A DNA stretch of 45,785 nucleotides from Prochlorococcus sp. AG-418-G23 (GTDB lineage Bacteria; Cyanobacteriota; Cyanobacteriia; PCC-6307; Cyanobiaceae). The DNA is taken from the NCBI GenBank assembly GCA_003214195.1, contig QCLY01000008.1, positions 1-45,785 on the forward strand. The letters are read 5' to 3'. The notes under the pieces were generated by a model that ran no database searches, had not been told where the DNA came from, and was given only the letters and a program-made list of their open reading frames with translations. Positions 43,933 to 45,785 of this stretch are shown in pieces. A program made the position numbers and the translations under genes. Position 1 is the stretch's first letter. The number at the start of each line of letters is the position of its first letter.

Positions 43933-45375
43933 TTAACCCACTGATCCCTCTAGTTTAAGTGCCAGTAACTTATCTGCTTCAGCAGCAAATTCCATAGGTA
44001 ATTGATTAAATACATCTCTGCAAAAACCGCTGACCATCATAGATACTGCCTCCTCAAATTCTATACCTCTGCTCTGGAGATAAAAAAGTTGGTCCTCTGA
44101 GATTCTACATGTGCTTGCTTCATGCTCAATTTCAGAATTGGGTTGTTGAGATTTGATGTAAGGGAATGTATTTGCAGAAGCTTGATCCCCTATTAACATT
44201 GAATCACATTGACTGTAATTTCTTGACCCTGTAGCTTTTGTTCCTATTTTGACAAGACCTCTATAGCTATTTTTTGAGTTACCTGCACTAATACCTTTGC
44301 TAACAATAGTTGATTTGGTCTTAGGACCAATATGGATCATTTTTGTGCCGGTATCTGCTTGCTGAAGATTATTTGTGAGAGCCACTGAATAAAATTCTCC
44401 TACAGATTCTTCCCCTAAAAGAAGACAGCTAGGATATTTCCATGTGATTGCAGACCCTGTTTCAACTTGAGACCAACTAATTTTGCTTCTCTTGCCTAAA
44501 CATTTTCCTCTCTTGGTGACAAAATTAAAAATTCCGCCAATACCTTCTTCATCACCAGCATACCAATTTTGCACTGTTGAATATTTTATTGAGGCGTCGT
44601 CTAATGCTATAAGCTCTACAACTGCTGCATGTAGGGTATTTGTATCAAACATTGGAGCTGTACAACCTTCTAGATAGCTTACAGAACTTGATTCTTCAGC
44701 AATGATTAACGTTCTTTCGAATTGTCCTGAATCTCCACTATTAATTCTGAAGTAGGAAGATAGATCCATAGGGCAGGTAACACCTTTTGGGATATAAACA
44801 AAAGAACCATCACTAAAAACTGCAGAATTTAGTGCTGCAAAATAATTATCACTCGCTGGAACGACTGTACCTAAATATTTTTCAATCAAATCCGCGTGAT
44901 TTTTTACTGCTTCACTTATTGAGCAAAATATAACTCCATGTTCAGCAAGTTCTTCTCTAAAAGTTGTAGCTATAGAAACACTATCAAAGACTGCATCTAC
45001 TGCTACATTTGTGAGTTTTTTTTGCTCCGTGAGGGGTATTCCTAATTTGTCAAAAGTCTCAAGAAGTTTGGGATCAACTTCATCTAAGCTAGAAATTTTT
45101 TCTTTTTGCTTAGGAGCAGAGTAATAAATAATATCTTGATAATCAATTTTTTTATATCCTAATGCTGCCCAATCAGGCTCTTTCATTTTTTGCCATTTTT
45201 TAAAGGCTTTTAGTCTAAAATCAAGAAGAAATTTTGGCTCTTCTTTTTTCTGTGAAATTAATTTTATGATATCTTCATTTAGTCCTTTTTCTATTTTTTC
45301 AGTTTCAATATCAGTAATGAAACCATATTTGTAAGGCTCTTTTACTACATTTTTAACTAAATTTTCGTTAACCAT
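43933..45375 (-). CDS. sufB: Fe-S cluster assembly protein SufB
   Basis: Main scaffold of the SUF pathway. The 480-residue protein has [25 protein letters not shown], and the C-terminal [30 protein letters not shown] region (landmark [10 protein letters not shown]). It is the first gene of sufBCDS on the minus strand. The ATG is directly preceded by a perfect short palindrome instead of a Shine-Dalgarno sequence. SUF is the main Fe-S assembly route for photosystem I and ferredoxins in cyanobacteria. Confidence 0.97.
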   Translation of the reverse strand: MVNENLVKNVVKEPYKYGFITDIETEKIEKGLNEDIIKLISQKKEEPKFLLDFRLKAFKKWQKMKEPDWAALGYKKIDYQDIIYYSAPKQKEKISSLDEVDPKLLETFDKLGIPLTEQKKLTNVAVDAVFDSVSIATTFREELAEHGVIFCSISEAVKNHADLIEKYLGTVVPASDNYFAALNSAVFSDGSFVYIPKGVTCPMDLSSYFRINSGDSGQFERTLIIAEESSSVSYLEGCTAPMFDTNTLHAAVVELIALDDASIKYSTVQNWYAGDEEGIGGIFNFVTKRGKCLGKRSKISWSQVETGSAITWKYPSCLLLGEESVGEFYSVALTNNLQQADTGTKMIHIGPKTKSTIVSKGISAGNSKNSYRGLVKIGTKATGSRNYSQCDSMLIGDQASANTFPYIKSQQPNSEIEHEASTCRISEDQLFYLQSRGIEFEEAVSMMVSGFCRDVFNQLPMEFAAEADKLLALKLEGSVG

Positions 45376-45390
45376 GTTATCAAAAATAAC
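45376..45390. promoter_or_regulatory. Palindrome abutting the sufB start codon
   Basis: GTTAT-CAAAA-ATAAC is a perfect 5-bp inverted repeat with a 5-nt centre, ending at the base before the sufB ATG (minus strand). It could be an operator or a 5' UTR hairpin. It does not match the CAAC-N6-GTTG type site I recall for cyanobacterial SufR. Confidence 0.3.
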
Positions 45391-45470
45391 TTATTACAAT
45401 TAGCTTTATATACTTTAACGAAAGATACCCCCAATATTGAGTTTTTTTCCTTTATTAAAACTAAAAATTA

Positions 45471-45785
45471 ATGTCTAATCATCTTGATCCCTTGTCTAAC
45501 CCATTAAACATAGAAACTATTCAACAAATTGATAATCTTGATCTACCTATAATGCAGAAACATCATTTAAGAATTCTCGCTCATTGCCTTCAGATTTTAA
45601 AAATTATCAATTTTGATAATAGTTTGGAATATCAAAATAAAAATCCCCTAAGAGAATGGTGTGATAACCAATCCAAAAAATTTGATGATAAAAACTTTAG
45701 TGATCTTTTTTATGAGCAGTTAGAATCCACTTCGAAAAAATTAAGTACTTTTTCAAAAGAAATAGGTAAAAGTATTGATGATTTA
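45471..45785 (+). CDS. Unassigned protein, 3' end beyond the window
   Basis: An ATG at 45471 opens a frame of 105 codons with no stop before the window ends. The translation starts MSNHLDPLSNPLNIETIQQI and continues hydrophilic and helical (LPIMQKHHLRILAHCLQIL, then REWCDNQSKKFDD). It has no helix-turn-helix or cysteine motif like SufR, which is found divergent from sufB in many cyanobacteria. I do not recognise it. It is divergent from sufB across 95 bp and probably shares that regulatory space. Confidence 0.6.
   Translation, partial: MSNHLDPLSNPLNIETIQQIDNLDLPIMQKHHLRILAHCLQILKIINFDNSLEYQNKNPLREWCDNQSKKFDDKNFSDLFYEQLESTSKKLSTFSKEIGKSIDDL

Overview
The window is almost certainly from a high-light-adapted Prochlorococcus (marine picocyanobacterium). 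It is strongly A+T-rich, tightly packed, and uses many TTG and GTG starts. It carries a cyanobacterial set of genes: psbX, ycf66, a high-light-inducible protein, two class C flavodiiron proteins, the cyanobacterial LpxB paralogue and sufBCDS. It also has a circularly permuted (two-piece) tmRNA whose tag reads ANKIVSFSRQTAPVAA. This identification comes from gene content and recognisable protein sequences; no database search was possible.

Layout. 0-3.6 kb: a Cas4/RecB-like PD-(D/E)XK nuclease, two unassigned proteins and a class B penicillin-binding protein (PBP2 type). 3.6-7.7 kb (minus): flv3, flv1 and an FMN reductase, an oxygen photoreduction cluster. 7.8-17.6 kb: housekeeping genes alternating in strand (alaS, speA, ndk, thiO-like, gatB, coaE, argJ), with convergent neighbours that touch or overlap. 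17.6-21.3 kb: a small accessory island. 21.4-25.7 kb: aldo/keto reductase, a 45-residue ORF, tmRNA, an RlmL-like methyltransferase, a YqjD/YqjE-like membrane pair, a 45-residue membrane peptide and a LigD-phosphoesterase-like protein. 25.8-33.8 kb: smc, a PRC-barrel protein, the LpxB paralogue, tRNA-Leu(AAG), accC and a YGGT protein. 33.9-38.7 kb: psbX, ycf66, then a minus-strand run def-HIT-unknown-ABC-hli. 38.7-45.8 kb: an S9 peptidase, the sufBCDS operon, and the start of an unassigned gene cut by the window edge.

The most interesting region is 17.57-21.3 kb. The last 11 codons of argJ (stop included) and about 56 bp downstream reappear about 0.9 kb later (73 of 89 positions identical by hand). 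The second copy still reads INSEYTT-stop in the argJ frame, mostly with synonymous changes. Both copies hold the same 23-bp imperfect palindrome, followed at the same distance by a TGACA motif. A third, more degenerate copy lies about 1.9 kb further on. This is the expected pattern for serial site-specific integration at the 3' end of a protein-coding gene: each incoming element brings a replacement gene tail, leaving stacked cassettes. The cassettes hold a membrane-anchored Cys-rich protein, a predicted secreted protein, a DnaB-like helicase lacking the N-terminal domain, and an orphan ParA ATPase overlapping a small membrane protein. No integrase is visible, so this would be a remnant or an element mobilised in trans.
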